Assembly: GCA_963805715.1 (NCBI GenBank)
Contig: CAWDVK010000004.1
Coordinates: forward strand, 62,001-126,000
Reading direction: 5' to 3'
Length of the DNA stretch: 64,000 nt
From: CAWDVK01 sp963805715
Lineage (GTDB): Bacteria; Actinomycetota; Actinomycetes; Streptosporangiales; Streptosporangiaceae
Below the pieces are notes generated by a model. The model was not told the DNA's origin, did no database searches, and was given only the letters and a program-made list of their open reading frames with translations. Made by a program: the position numbers and the translations under genes. This document shows positions 43,473 through 52,070 of this stretch, in pieces (position 1 is the stretch's first letter; each line of letters opens with the position of its first letter).

Positions 43473-44357
43473 TTGCGCGAGCCGCTGGCCGGGGTCGCGC
43501 TTGCGGCGCTCGGCCTGCTCGGCCTGCCTGCCAGGGCCGGCGGCCCGTGGCTGCGGCGGACGGCCGCCGTGGTCACGCTGGCCGGGGCGGCGCTGTCCGG
43601 GACCGCCGTCGGGCTGGCCGGCACAGCCCGGCTCGGGCCTCATGGCATGGTCATCCCCGCACTGCATGACGCGGCGAACGACCGGCCGATCCGTTACGCT
43701 CCGGTCTGCGGTCACGCCGCCGGGATACCGGTGTGCCTGAACCCGTCCTACCGCTCCATCCTGCCGCTCGTGACCGCAGCGCTGGCGCCGGTGCTCGGCG
43801 AGGTGGTCGGCCTGCCCGGCGCGCCCGCCCGGGTCACCCAGGTGTCCGAGGGCTACTCCAGCGGTGAGGGGGAGAGCGGCCAGCCGGTGACGATCAGCGG
43901 CCGCCCGCCGGTGCTCGGCGTGCCGGTCGACGGCCTCGGTGTCCTGCCGGGCGCGTTCGGCGGGACCAATGCGCAGTTCACGGACGAGATGCGGCTGCTG
44001 TCCGTGCACGCGTTCGCGGGTGTCGGCAACGGCGCCGGCACCCCCGCGCAGCAGGCCGTGCAAGCGGCCCTGCTGCAGGGCGCCGGCCTGCCGTTCGCCG
44101 TGCAGCCGCACGTGCTCAGCATGGTCGGGCTGCCGTCCTGGGCGCGGCCGGCCGCGCACGGGTCAGGCGGCGGCCCAGGGACGGGAGCGGCCGGGCACGG
44201 CAAGCCCGGCGGATCCCGGCCGGGGCCGGCGACCGGGCTGGTGTATGCCGCGGCCGGGCGGCTGGCGGCGCTGCCGCCCGCCGCCCGGCGCGCCTGGCTC
44301 GCGGCCCACCTGGCCGCGCTGCGGGCAGGCAACCTCAGGCTGGCGCAGCTGCCGTGA
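43473..44357 (+). CDS. Membrane protein, possibly 5'-truncated ABC permease-like
   Basis: About 294 residues from a TTG. Two hydrophobic stretches come first (LAGVALAALGLLGL; TAAVVTLAGAALSGTAVGLAG), then a probably extracytoplasmic domain with RYAPVCGHAAGIPVCLNPSYRSILPLVTAAL and AGLPFAVQPHVLSM, then a Gly/Pro-rich stretch and a short C-terminal helix. The domain resembles the external part of some actinobacterial ABC permeases (low certainty). There is no good ribosome site and the frame runs back into the tRNA 3' end, suggesting that the N-terminal part was lost at this junction. It overlaps the next gene by 4 bases. Confidence 0.6.
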   Translation: MREPLAGVALAALGLLGLPARAGGPWLRRTAAVVTLAGAALSGTAVGLAGTARLGPHGMVIPALHDAANDRPIRYAPVCGHAAGIPVCLNPSYRSILPLVTAALAPVLGEVVGLPGAPARVTQVSEGYSSGEGESGQPVTISGRPPVLGVPVDGLGVLPGAFGGTNAQFTDEMRLLSVHAFAGVGNGAGTPAQQAVQAALLQGAGLPFAVQPHVLSMVGLPSWARPAAHGSGGGPGTGAAGHGKPGGSRPGPATGLVYAAAGRLAALPPAARRAWLAAHLAALRAGNLRLAQLP

Positions 44358-45022
44358 CCGCCGCCCGGGTCCAGGGCTCACCGCCCGCCGCGGCGACGGC
44401 CTCGCCCGCGGACCGGATCATCGCCTCGGTGCGCCTGGCCTGGCTGCATGCGGCCAGCCGCCGCATCCCGGCCGCGCTCGGCCTGCTGGCGGGTCTCGGC
44501 GGCCTGCTGTGGGCGGCCCTGCACTGGCGGTGGAACATGGCCGGCGGGCCGGCCGCGCAGGAACTGCTGCCGCTGGTGATCGAGACCGGCGCGGCCGGGA
44601 TCATCACGGTCACCACCTACAGCCCGTTCGGCGAGCCGGAACGCGCGACCGGCCGGTGGCTGCCCTGGCTGCGGCTCGGCGCGGCCCTCGCGCTGACCGC
44701 TGCCGCGGTGGGCGCGCTGGGCGCCGGCGCCACCGGCGGCGTGCTTCCCGGCGGGACCCTGGCCATGCTCCGCAACGTCGCCGGGATGACCGGCACCGGC
44801 CTGCTGGCCGCGGCCGTCCTCGGCGGCGCGTTCGGCTGGACCGGCCCGATGGCCTACTGGCTGGTCACCGAGTCTGCGCTGGCCGCGGGCTGGACCACGC
44901 CGTGGATCTGGCCGGCCCGGCCGCCGCACGACCGCGGCGCGGCGATCTGCGCGAGCCTGGTGTTCGCCGCCGGGACATCGGTCATCACGCTGCGCGGCAG
45001 CCGTGAGCGTCCGGCCGGATGA
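44354..45022 (+). CDS. Multi-pass membrane protein
   Basis: A 222-residue protein with an N-terminal cytoplasmic segment and about five to six membrane helices (IPAALGLLAGLGGLLWAAL, LVIETGAAGIITVTTY, LRLGAALALTAAAVGALGAG, GMTGTGLLAAAVLGGAFGW, AAICASLVFAAGTSVITL). The GTG overlaps the previous stop, so the two membrane proteins are coupled and may form one complex. No specific family was recognised; ABC-type permease partner is a guess. Confidence 0.7.
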   Translation: MTAARVQGSPPAAATASPADRIIASVRLAWLHAASRRIPAALGLLAGLGGLLWAALHWRWNMAGGPAAQELLPLVIETGAAGIITVTTYSPFGEPERATGRWLPWLRLGAALALTAAAVGALGAGATGGVLPGGTLAMLRNVAGMTGTGLLAAAVLGGAFGWTGPMAYWLVTESALAAGWTTPWIWPARPPHDRGAAICASLVFAAGTSVITLRGSRERPAG

Positions 45023-45130
45023 CGCTGCCCTCGGCAGCGTGAGCCCGGCCAGCGCCAGCTGCCGCACGAAGAGGCTGAGCTGGCCCCGGCGCAGCCCGGC
45101 CGCGGCGCGGCGTAATGATCCGGGCCGCCT

Positions 45131-45215
45131 GCCGGGCGCCCAGGATGGCGGCGGTCAGGTTGACCTCGATACGGTGACGGGACGGGGCGGCGCTTGCACC
45201 GATGTATCTTGTCAC
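45131..45215 (-). pseudogene. Possible SDR gene fragment
   Basis: In this minus-strand frame EVNLTAAILGARQAARI is followed by ITPRRGRAA. It resembles the helix-4 region of short-chain dehydrogenases (NLTG..LG.R.AAR...PR..G), after which the similarity stops. There is no Rossmann motif or YxxxK around it. It may be a short relic or chance similarity. Confidence 0.25.
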
Positions 45216-45265
45216 GACGCGTGCTCGGCGTCCCGCCGCGCCCGGAGAGGCTGGGGGAATGCCCG

Positions 45266-45949
45266 ATGAACTCCGCCGGGCCGGTCGGCTTCGATCTCGA
45301 CCTGACGCTGATCGATTCCCGGGCGGCCATCATGGCGGCGTGGTCGGCGGTTGCCGCGGACACGGGCACCCGCATCGACCTGTCCGACGTGGACCGCCGG
45401 ATGGGCGACAAGCTGGAGGACGAGGTCGCCCGCTGGTTCCCGCCGCCGGAGCGCGAGCAGGCCGCGGCCAGGTACCGGCAGCACTACGTGCGGCTGGCCC
45501 CGGCGCTGACGACCGCCCTGCCGGGAGCGCATGCCGCGCTCGCCGCCGTCCGGGCGGCTGGCCGCCGGGCCGTGATCATCACGGCCAAGCACGCGGTGTC
45601 GGTGGCGCCGAGCCTGCTGGCCGCAGCGCTGGAGGCGGACGAGGTGGTGAGTCATGTGCACGGGCCGGAGAAGGCCGAGGTGCTCAGCCGCATCGGCGCG
45701 GCCGCCTACGTCGGGGATACCCCGGCTGACATGCGGGCCGCCACGCGCGCCGGAGCGGTCGCGGTCGGCGCCGCGACCGGGTCCTTCGGCCCCGCTGAGC
45801 TGCGGGCGGCAGGGGCCGGGATCGTGCTGGCCTCACTAGCCGAGTTTCCCGGCTGGTACGCCTCCTTCCGGGCCGGGGCTGACGCCGGACGGTCAGCTGC
45901 CGGGACGGCCGGCGGCCTCGATGACGGTCGGAGGGATCTGCGAGGGTAG
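45266..45949 (+). CDS. HAD family hydrolase (phosphatase-like)
   Basis: A 227-residue haloacid dehalogenase-type hydrolase. Motif I is GFDLDLTLIDS (DxDxT), motif II is AVIITAKHAVS, motif III/IV is GPEKAEVLSRIGAAAYVGDTPADMRAA. The cap domain lies between residues 25 and 95. A phosphoglycolate-phosphatase-like activity is plausible. The C-terminal 30 residues are Ala/Gly-rich and likely unstructured. Confidence 0.87.
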   Translation: MNSAGPVGFDLDLTLIDSRAAIMAAWSAVAADTGTRIDLSDVDRRMGDKLEDEVARWFPPPEREQAAARYRQHYVRLAPALTTALPGAHAALAAVRAAGRRAVIITAKHAVSVAPSLLAAALEADEVVSHVHGPEKAEVLSRIGAAAYVGDTPADMRAATRAGAVAVGAATGSFGPAELRAAGAGIVLASLAEFPGWYASFRAGADAGRSAAGTAGGLDDGRRDLRG

Positions 45950-45953
45950 GGGA

Positions 45954-46379
45954 ATGACCGCTAGCTCCCAGCGCAGGAACGTGACCGTCGAGCGCGTCAG
46001 GCCGGGCAGGTTCGCGGCGGCCAACAGCCGCGGCGGCCGGATTGCCTTCGGCACCGGCGGTGACGCCGATTTCACCCCGACCGAGCTGCTGCTGGCGGCG
46101 ATCGCCGGATGCACGGCCATCGACGTCGACATCGTCACCTCCCGGCGGGCCGAGCCGGAACAGTTCCTCGTCGACATTCACGCGGAGAAGGTGCGCGACG
46201 CCAGCGGCAGCCGCCTCACCGGCATCGAGGTGACGTTCCGGATCTCCTTCCCGCGCACCGAGGGCGGCGATGCCGCGCGGGCGATCTTGCCCGACATCGT
46301 GCAGAAGTCCCATGACAAGCTGTGCACGGTGGGCCGCACCGTCGAGATCGGCACGCCCATCGCCACCCGCATCGAGTAG
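45954..46379 (+). CDS. OsmC family protein
   Basis: A 141-residue OsmC/Ohr-fold protein: FTPTELLLAAIAGCTAIDVDIVTSRR with the first Cys, and KSHDKLCTVGRTVEIGTPI with the second, the pair expected to reduce organic hydroperoxides. ATG at 45954, 4 bases after the HAD gene; likely co-transcribed. Confidence 0.9.
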   Translation: MTASSQRRNVTVERVRPGRFAAANSRGGRIAFGTGGDADFTPTELLLAAIAGCTAIDVDIVTSRRAEPEQFLVDIHAEKVRDASGSRLTGIEVTFRISFPRTEGGDAARAILPDIVQKSHDKLCTVGRTVEIGTPIATRIE

Positions 46380-46452
46380 GGCAGCGGCGCCCGGCCGTCC
46401 TGGCCGGCAGAGCCACGGCAAGCCGGCGGCCTGATGGCAGGACTCATCATGG

Positions 46453-46743
46453 ATGCGGGCGGCCGTTCTGGCGCTCGATCTGGGCGGCAGCCCGGTCTGG
46501 CTGCGGTACGACGAGCCCGAGTTCATCGTCCGGAACGTGTGGCGGCTGTATGACGGCTGGTGGGATGGCAACCCGGCGACGCTGAAGCCCGCGCCCGAGC
46601 GCGCGCTCGCCGCCGAGCTGGCCAGCCTGGCCGGCGGCCCCGGCGTGCTGGCGGAGCGAGCCGAGGCCCTGCTGCGGGAGGCGCTCAGCGCGGCCGCTGA
46701 CCGTACTGCCGGCAGAGCGGGCGGCTGGCGAGGCACTCGGTGA
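46453..46743 (+). pseudogene. Fragment of MBL-fold alkylsulfatase-type protein (dimerisation domain)
   Basis: A 96-residue frame containing YDEPEFIVRNVWRLYDGWWD with GNPATLKPAPERALAAELASLAGG. This matches the start of the dimerisation domain that follows the metallo-beta-lactamase domain in alkylsulfatase-like proteins of 400 or more residues. The catalytic MBL domain upstream and the remaining C-terminus are absent. It is best read as a relic of a once complete gene. The match rests on the recognisable EF-VVRN-WRLYGGWYDGNPAHLKPA pattern. Confidence 0.6.
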
Positions 46744-46749
46744 TCTCTT

Positions 46750-46782
46750 CCGGCCGCCGCGGGAGACTGACCCGGCGGCCGG
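46750..46782. terminator. Hairpin between convergent units
   Basis: Perfect 10-bp arms CCGGCCGCCG (46750-46759) and CGGCGGCCGG (46773-46782) with a 13-base loop, between the alkylsulfatase fragment and the convergent HAD gene. Confidence 0.65.
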
Positions 46783-46804
46783 GGACTGACCGGGCAGAAC
46801 GGCA

Positions 46805-47488
46805 TCACCAGGACTCGATCAGCGCCCGCAGGTCGGCCAGCCGGCTGATCACCGCGTCCGGCCTGGCATCGTCGAAGGGCGGCACGTCGCTGTTGGGGAT
46901 CAGCACGGCCCGCATGCCGACGCTCTGCGCGCCGTGGATGTCGTCGTAGGGCCGGTCCCCGACGAAGACGCACCGCGCCGGGTCGCTAGCGCCGACCGCG
47001 GCCATCGCGGCCAGGAACGCCTCGCGGTGCGGCTTGGTGCAGTGAATCTCGCTGGAGTAGACGGCGCCGTCGATGAGGTGCAGGATCCCGTCGCGCCGGA
47101 AGATCTCCTCGTGCCAGCTGCGCGGCCACATGGTGTTGGACAGGACGCCCACCTTGATGCCGCGCTCGCGCAGGTAGGCCAGCAGCGCGGGCACGTCGGG
47201 GTCGGTGTAGGTGTGCGGCTCCCACGCGGTGGTGTAGCTCGCGAGCATCGCGTCGGTGGGGGAGATGCCGGCCCGCTCGAACACGTGGGTCATGGTGGCG
47301 CTGCGGTGCTCGCGCTCCGCGCGGCCCCACAGTTCCCGCTCGGCCGCATGCACGGCCGCCGCGATCTCGGCCACCCGGCCGACCGGATAGTGACCCGCGC
47401 ACACGTCCCGCCACAGCTCCACGTGGTCGACGCTGTGCCACGGAGTCAGTGTCCCGCCCCAGTCGAAGATGACTGCCTCTACTGCCAC
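46805..47488 (-). CDS. HAD family hydrolase (subfamily IA-like)
   Basis: A 227-residue hydrolase. Motif I is AVIFDWGGTLTPWHSVDH (the second Asp of DxD is Gly, as in several HAD-IA members). Motif II is KVGVLSNTMWPRSWHEE. Motif III is CTKPHREAFLAAM and motif IV CVFVGDRPYDDIHGAQSVGM. Metal-dependent phosphatase or related activity; substrate unknown. Confidence 0.88.
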   Translation of the reverse strand: MAVEAVIFDWGGTLTPWHSVDHVELWRDVCAGHYPVGRVAEIAAAVHAAERELWGRAEREHRSATMTHVFERAGISPTDAMLASYTTAWEPHTYTDPDVPALLAYLRERGIKVGVLSNTMWPRSWHEEIFRRDGILHLIDGAVYSSEIHCTKPHREAFLAAMAAVGASDPARCVFVGDRPYDDIHGAQSVGMRAVLIPNSDVPPFDDARPDAVISRLADLRALIESW

Positions 47489-47537
47489 GGTCGCATCTTA
47501 TGCAGCCGGCCGGAGCTGACCGCGGCAGCCGCAGCCA

Positions 47538-47576
47538 GTGAGCGCGGCCGGTGAGCGCGGCCGGTGAGCGCGGCCG
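47538..47576. repeat. Three perfect 13-bp tandem repeats
   Basis: GTGAGCGCGGCCG repeated three times without interruption, in the intergenic region between the HAD gene start and the large secreted protein gene. Confidence 0.85.
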
Positions 47577-47722
47577 GGCCAGGGCCGCGGTCCGCGGAAC
47601 GGTCCGCGGAAAGTCAATCCCTTTGTTAGCCGTGCCGTTGCGGGAGATTTAAGCGGCTGGCCTACCGTAAGCGCTGAAATAACGGCAGCGTCGCAGGAAT
47701 GTGACCAAGAGAGGACAATCGG

Positions 47723-50167
47723 ATGTCACGACGACGTGATCGACGGCGATTGGCAATGCGCGCGACCGCGGGGGCGGCCGGCGCGGCCATGATCGCGGCG
47801 CTCGGCCTCTTCGGGGTCGCCGCGCCCAGCCTGGCCTCGGCAGCCCGGCCGGTGTCCCGCCATCAGGCGGCGGCGAGCTGTCATCTCGCGAACGGCATCA
47901 AGCACGTGGTCGAGATCGGCTTCGACAACGTGCACTATTACCGCGACAACCCGAATGTGCCCTCCGACCTGGAGATGCTGCCCAGCCTGCTGCACTTCAT
48001 CGAGGGAAACGGCACGCTGCTGACCAATAACCACACGCCGCTGATCGCGCACACCGCCGATGACCTGCTGACCACCTTCACCGGGCTGTACGGCGACCGG
48101 GCCGGGATGCCGGTCAGCAACGACTACCAGACCTACAACCCGGACGGCACGACCGACCCGGCCGGCTCGTTCGCGTACTGGACCGACCCGGTCTACGACA
48201 CCGCCTACACGCCTGCCGCCGGGCACGACACCAACCCGTCCCTGGTCTACTCCGCAACCCCGCCGGCCACGACCAGCCCTGCGCCTGCCCCGGACACGAT
48301 CACCCCGGCGCCGTGGGTGCCGTTCACCCGGGCCGGCTGCAACGTCGGCGAGGTCGCCACGGTGAACCAGGAGCTGGAGAACACCGCGATCGACATCCCG
48401 AGGGTGTTCGGGCCCGACTCGCCGGAGGCCCAGCAGCTGGCCGCTGACCCCGACCCGTACAAGGACCCGGAGACAGCGGACTACGTCGGCATCGCGGTGC
48501 ACTGCGCCCGCGGCAGTGCGTTCTGCGCGAACGCCCAGGCGGTGAAGTACGGGCAGACCGCTCCCAGCCACACCGCGGTCGCTGACTTGCTGCCGGACGA
48601 GCCCGGCGGATACGCCGGCTACCAGGCGCTGTTCGGCCACAAGTACGTCGCCCCGCAGCTCGGCGCCGGAACCCCGAACCTCACGCATAACGGCTACCAG
48701 GTGACCAACGCCGCCGGGAACCTGGTCGACCTGAACGGCAACGAGATTGACGGCGCCTACCTGACCAGCTACCCCGGCTTCCCGGGCTACGACAGCATCA
48801 ATGCCGCGCAGTCGCTCGCCTACACGGCGGACATGCTGGAGAGCGGCGTGCCGGTCGTGGACGTGTACATGGCCGATCTGCACGGCAACGAGTTCATCCC
48901 GTCGCTGTCATCGGCCTGCGCTGGCGCGCCGGACGCGCTCGGCAGCGGCAGCGCCTGCTACGTCGCCCAGGCGCAGTACTACAACCAGGCGTTCGGCACG
49001 TTCTTCGCGCGGCTCGCCACCGACGGCATCAGCAAGAGCAACACGCTGTTCATCATCAGCTCGGACGAGGGCGACCACGAGGCGGGCGCCAACGCGGGCC
49101 GGGCCATCCAGCCCACGCCGGCGACCTGCGACGGCGCGACCGTCAGCGGCGACACGGTGACCCCCGACGTCGCATGCACCTACCCGGCCGGGTCGTTCGG
49201 CGAGCTGGACGTGAACGTGACCGGGCTGCTGTCCAGCCAGACGGGCAACACGACCCCGTTCAGCCTCGAGGATGACACCGCGCCGGAGTTCTACGTCACC
49301 GGGGATCCGGGAGCCGATGCGCCCGAGGTGCGGAGCCTGGAGCACGACGTGGCCAGCATCACCGCCGACAACCCCTACGCCGGCGGCACGCAGAAGATCG
49401 ACAACTACCTGGCCGACCCGACCGAGGAGGCGATCCTGCACATGGTCAACGCCGACCCGGCCAGGACGCCGACGTTCGCCATGTTCGCCAAGCCCGACTA
49501 CTACCTGCAGTCGGCGGCGCTCTCTGGCTCCTGCAAGGGCGAGGACGTGTGCCAGGACACCGAGTACGCCTGGGACCACGGCGACTACGCGGCCGAGATC
49601 AACACCAACTACATCGGCTTCGTCGGGCCCGGCGTCCGGCACCTGGGCCTGGACGGCAACGCGCCGAACGACGGCCCGAGCTCGGCGGGAGCCGACAGCG
49701 GCCAGGTCACGGTCGCCCAGACGCACCTGTCCGGGCCGTGGACCGACGAGACCGACATCCGGCCGACGCTCATGTACCTGACCGGGCTCCGGGACGACTA
49801 TGAGCACGACGGCCGGGTCATCACCCAGATCCTCGCCAATCCGGACAGGGCACTCAGCGCGCCCGGCGTGACCCCGCTCGGCGAGTGCTACAAGCAGCTC
49901 AACTCCAGCGTCGGCCAGTTTGCCGCGGACACGCTGCAGGCCGACACGGCGGCCATCGACAGCAGCAGCCCGGGCGACGGCGTGTACCTGAGCACCGACA
50001 GGGCGCTGCGGGCCCTGGAGGTCGCCAGGGACGCCCTGGCCGGCAAGATCAAGGGCGAGCTGGAGGCAGCGGCGTTCAGCGACGCCCGGATCCGGTTCGC
50101 CGGCCCGCAGATCGCTGCCTGCCAGCTGATCATCCGGGCAGCGCACAGGCTGGCCAGCTCGGCCTAG
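47723..50167 (+). CDS. Large secreted protein, alkaline-phosphatase/phosphoesterase-like fold
   Basis: An 814-residue exported protein. The N-terminus has twin arginines (MSRRRDRRRLAMRA) and a hydrophobic stretch ending ASLASAA, so a Tat or Sec signal peptide is likely. Motifs suggest an alkaline-phosphatase-superfamily metalloenzyme: VVEIGFDNVHYYRDNP (early Asp ligand), LLTNNHTPLIAHTADDLLTTFTGLYGDR, FIISSDEGDHEAGA (Asp/His cluster) and ETDIRPTLMYLTGLRDDYEHDGR. The C-terminal 110 residues are helical. The exact substrate is unknown. GAGAGGAC precedes the ATG. Confidence 0.75.
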   Translation: MSRRRDRRRLAMRATAGAAGAAMIAALGLFGVAAPSLASAARPVSRHQAAASCHLANGIKHVVEIGFDNVHYYRDNPNVPSDLEMLPSLLHFIEGNGTLLTNNHTPLIAHTADDLLTTFTGLYGDRAGMPVSNDYQTYNPDGTTDPAGSFAYWTDPVYDTAYTPAAGHDTNPSLVYSATPPATTSPAPAPDTITPAPWVPFTRAGCNVGEVATVNQELENTAIDIPRVFGPDSPEAQQLAADPDPYKDPETADYVGIAVHCARGSAFCANAQAVKYGQTAPSHTAVADLLPDEPGGYAGYQALFGHKYVAPQLGAGTPNLTHNGYQVTNAAGNLVDLNGNEIDGAYLTSYPGFPGYDSINAAQSLAYTADMLESGVPVVDVYMADLHGNEFIPSLSSACAGAPDALGSGSACYVAQAQYYNQAFGTFFARLATDGISKSNTLFIISSDEGDHEAGANAGRAIQPTPATCDGATVSGDTVTPDVACTYPAGSFGELDVNVTGLLSSQTGNTTPFSLEDDTAPEFYVTGDPGADAPEVRSLEHDVASITADNPYAGGTQKIDNYLADPTEEAILHMVNADPARTPTFAMFAKPDYYLQSAALSGSCKGEDVCQDTEYAWDHGDYAAEINTNYIGFVGPGVRHLGLDGNAPNDGPSSAGADSGQVTVAQTHLSGPWTDETDIRPTLMYLTGLRDDYEHDGRVITQILANPDRALSAPGVTPLGECYKQLNSSVGQFAADTLQADTAAIDSSSPGDGVYLSTDRALRALEVARDALAGKIKGELEAAAFSDARIRFAGPQIAACQLIIRAAHRLASSA

Positions 50168-50219
50168 GCGGCGTGCCTGCGGCGGGCGGCTGCGGCGCGG
50201 CAGCGTGCCGGAGCCGCCC

Positions 50220-50252
50220 GCCTGCTGCCCGGCCAGCGGCCGGGCAGCAGGC
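50220..50252. terminator. Strong hairpin after the secreted protein gene
   Basis: Perfect 15-bp arms (GCCTGCTGCCCGGCC at 50220-50234 and its complement at 50238-50252) with a 3-base loop, 52 bases after the stop at 50167. Probably a terminator lacking a T-tract. Confidence 0.75.
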
Positions 50253-50380
50253 AGGCCAATGATCACGAGAGGGCGGGCCGGCCGTGCAGTCGGCGGGAGA
50301 GCCTGGGACACTAGGCAGGAGCCGCGGGGCAAGGGCCGGCGGGGCAGGGGCCGCGGGGAGGCCCGGAGAGGGTGCGTCAG

Positions 50381-50671
50381 ATGGCGAATCCGGCGAGCGC
50401 GGTCGAGGTACACGGGGCTGCCGTCGATGGCTCGGTGATCAGGCGCGATCCCGACGCCCTGGTCGCGGAGATCGACCGGACCAGGGAGAACCTGGCACGC
50501 ACCATCGACGCGCTGGCCGAGCGGGTGAGTCCCGCCAATAACATGCGCAAGCTGCGCGAGCGCGCCGCCGAGCAGCTCTCCCGGCCCGAGGTCCAGCTCG
50601 CCGCCGCCGCGGCTGGCCTGGCGCTGGTCAGCATCACGATCTACCGGATCTGGGGCCGCCGCCGCCACTAG
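50381..50671 (+). CDS. DUF3618 family membrane protein
   Basis: A 96-residue protein: the DUF3618 signature DPDALVAEIDRTRENLARTIDALAERVSP followed by NNMRKLRERAAEQLSRPEVQ and one C-terminal membrane helix (LAAAAAGLALVSITIYRIW) ending in basic residues. Small actinobacterial membrane protein of unknown role. ATG 50381 is preferred; a GTG three codons upstream is too near the GGAGAGG site. Confidence 0.85.
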   Translation: MANPASAVEVHGAAVDGSVIRRDPDALVAEIDRTRENLARTIDALAERVSPANNMRKLRERAAEQLSRPEVQLAAAAAGLALVSITIYRIWGRRRH

Positions 50672-50767
50672 CACCGGCGCCCGGGCCGGCACTCCCTGGC
50701 TAGCAGACGGCCTGCCCCGCTCGGTCTGGGCGGCATTGCCTGCCCGCCCGGCCAGGCAGGCGTGTCC

Positions 50768-52036
50768 TCACAGGAACGCCTTCCCCTCGCCCCGGTAGGT
50801 GGGCACGACGGCGGTCACGGCATCCCCGTCGATCAGGTGCAGCTCGCCGAATCGCTCGCACAGCTCGCCTGCCTTGGCGTGCCGCAGCCAGACGCGGTCG
50901 CCGATCCTGAGCCCGTCCGCGGCCGGCCCGAGCAGCGGCGTCTGCACCTCGCCCGCGCCTTCCTGGCGGTCCAGCCGCAGTCCGGCCGGCCGGTAGGGAG
51001 CGGGCAGCCTGCTGCGGTTCCCGGCCCCGGAGGCCAGGTAGCCGCCGCCGAGCGCGGTGACCACGCCCGGTCCCGGCCGCCGCACGACAGGCAGCGCGAA
51101 CAGCGCGGCCGGCCGCCCGGAAAAGCCGCGGTAGCCGTCGAACAGCCGCGGGTGATAGAGCCCGGACCCGGCCCCGAGCTCGGTCACCGCGGGCTCGGCC
51201 GCCGTCCGCTCGAGCGAGCCGGTGCCGCCGCCATTGACGAATTCCAGCGGCGCCACCGCGCGGACGGCCGCCACGATGGCGGCGCGGCGGACCGCCAGCT
51301 CGGCCGCCGATTTCCGCTGCAGGTACCGGACCGCCTGGCCGTAGAGCGGCCGTCCCGGCGGGTTGTCACCCACGCCGGCGATCTGGGCCTCGTAGGCCAT
51401 CAGTCCCGCCAGCCGCAGGCCCGGCCGGGCCACGATGGCGACCGCCAGCGCGGCGGCATCGGCCGGAGTGCGGACGGGGGAGCGCCGGGCCCCGGCCCGG
51501 AGCAGGCCGCCCAGCGCCAGGAAGCCGGCGTCGATGTCGATGCTCACGCGCACCGGCTGCGGGCGCGCTGCCGTCTCCGCGGCCCGCTCGATCAGGTCGA
51601 GGTGCTCGCGGCAGTCCACCATGACGGTGATGGCGGCGGCAGCTGCCGGATCGGCGGCCAGCCGGGCCAGCGCGGACCGGTCCGCGGTCGGGTAGGCCAC
51701 CACGATGTCATCGCTGGTCCCGGTGGCCGCCAGCCAGAGCGCCTCCGGCAGGGTGTAGGCCAGGATGCCCCGGAAGCCGCCGAGCCCCAGCACCATGGCG
51801 ATGAGCTCGCGGCACCGGACGGACTTGCTGGCCAGCCGGATCGGCTTGCCGGCCGCCCGCGCCGTCATGGCGGACGCGTTGGCCCGCAGCGCGGCCAGGT
51901 CGACGACGGCGAACGGCGGCTCGAGGGCCGCCGTCGCGGCGTTATAGCGGGCCAGATCGCCGGCGGTGGCGGTGCGCCCGGCGCTGTCCGTCCGGCTGTC
52001 CGTCCGGCTGCCCAGCCGCGGCGGCACGGACTGCAT
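50768..52036 (-). CDS. PLP-dependent amino-acid deaminase/aldolase, alanine-racemase-like fold
   Basis: A 422-residue protein of the D-threonine aldolase/D-serine dehydratase-like group: FAVVDLAALRANASAM, PLP Lys in IRLASKSVRCRELI, GGFRGILAYTLPEALWLA, VSIDIDAGFLALGG, FVNGGGTGSLERT and the C-terminal GDRVWLRHAKAGELCERFGELHLIDG with the metal-type His and Cys. It probably cleaves or dehydrates D-hydroxy amino acids. It ends 35 bases upstream of gcvH on the same strand and could belong to a glycine/serine-related unit. Confidence 0.85.
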   Translation of the reverse strand: MQSVPPRLGSRTDSRTDSAGRTATAGDLARYNAATAALEPPFAVVDLAALRANASAMTARAAGKPIRLASKSVRCRELIAMVLGLGGFRGILAYTLPEALWLAATGTSDDIVVAYPTADRSALARLAADPAAAAAITVMVDCREHLDLIERAAETAARPQPVRVSIDIDAGFLALGGLLRAGARRSPVRTPADAAALAVAIVARPGLRLAGLMAYEAQIAGVGDNPPGRPLYGQAVRYLQRKSAAELAVRRAAIVAAVRAVAPLEFVNGGGTGSLERTAAEPAVTELGAGSGLYHPRLFDGYRGFSGRPAALFALPVVRRPGPGVVTALGGGYLASGAGNRSRLPAPYRPAGLRLDRQEGAGEVQTPLLGPAADGLRIGDRVWLRHAKAGELCERFGELHLIDGDAVTAVVPTYRGEGKAFL

Positions 52037-52070
52037 CAGCTGCCGGGCGCGGCGGCGCGGCCCCGGGGCG

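Noticed and set aside
44985..45215. Independent small minus-strand gene
   Set aside because: Only about 25 residues resemble an SDR helix; the rest is low-complexity and overlaps the end of a plus-strand membrane gene. Kept only as a low-confidence fragment.
47580..47722. PhoP box upstream of the secreted phosphoesterase-like gene
   Set aside because: No GTTCACC-type direct repeats were found in the upstream region.
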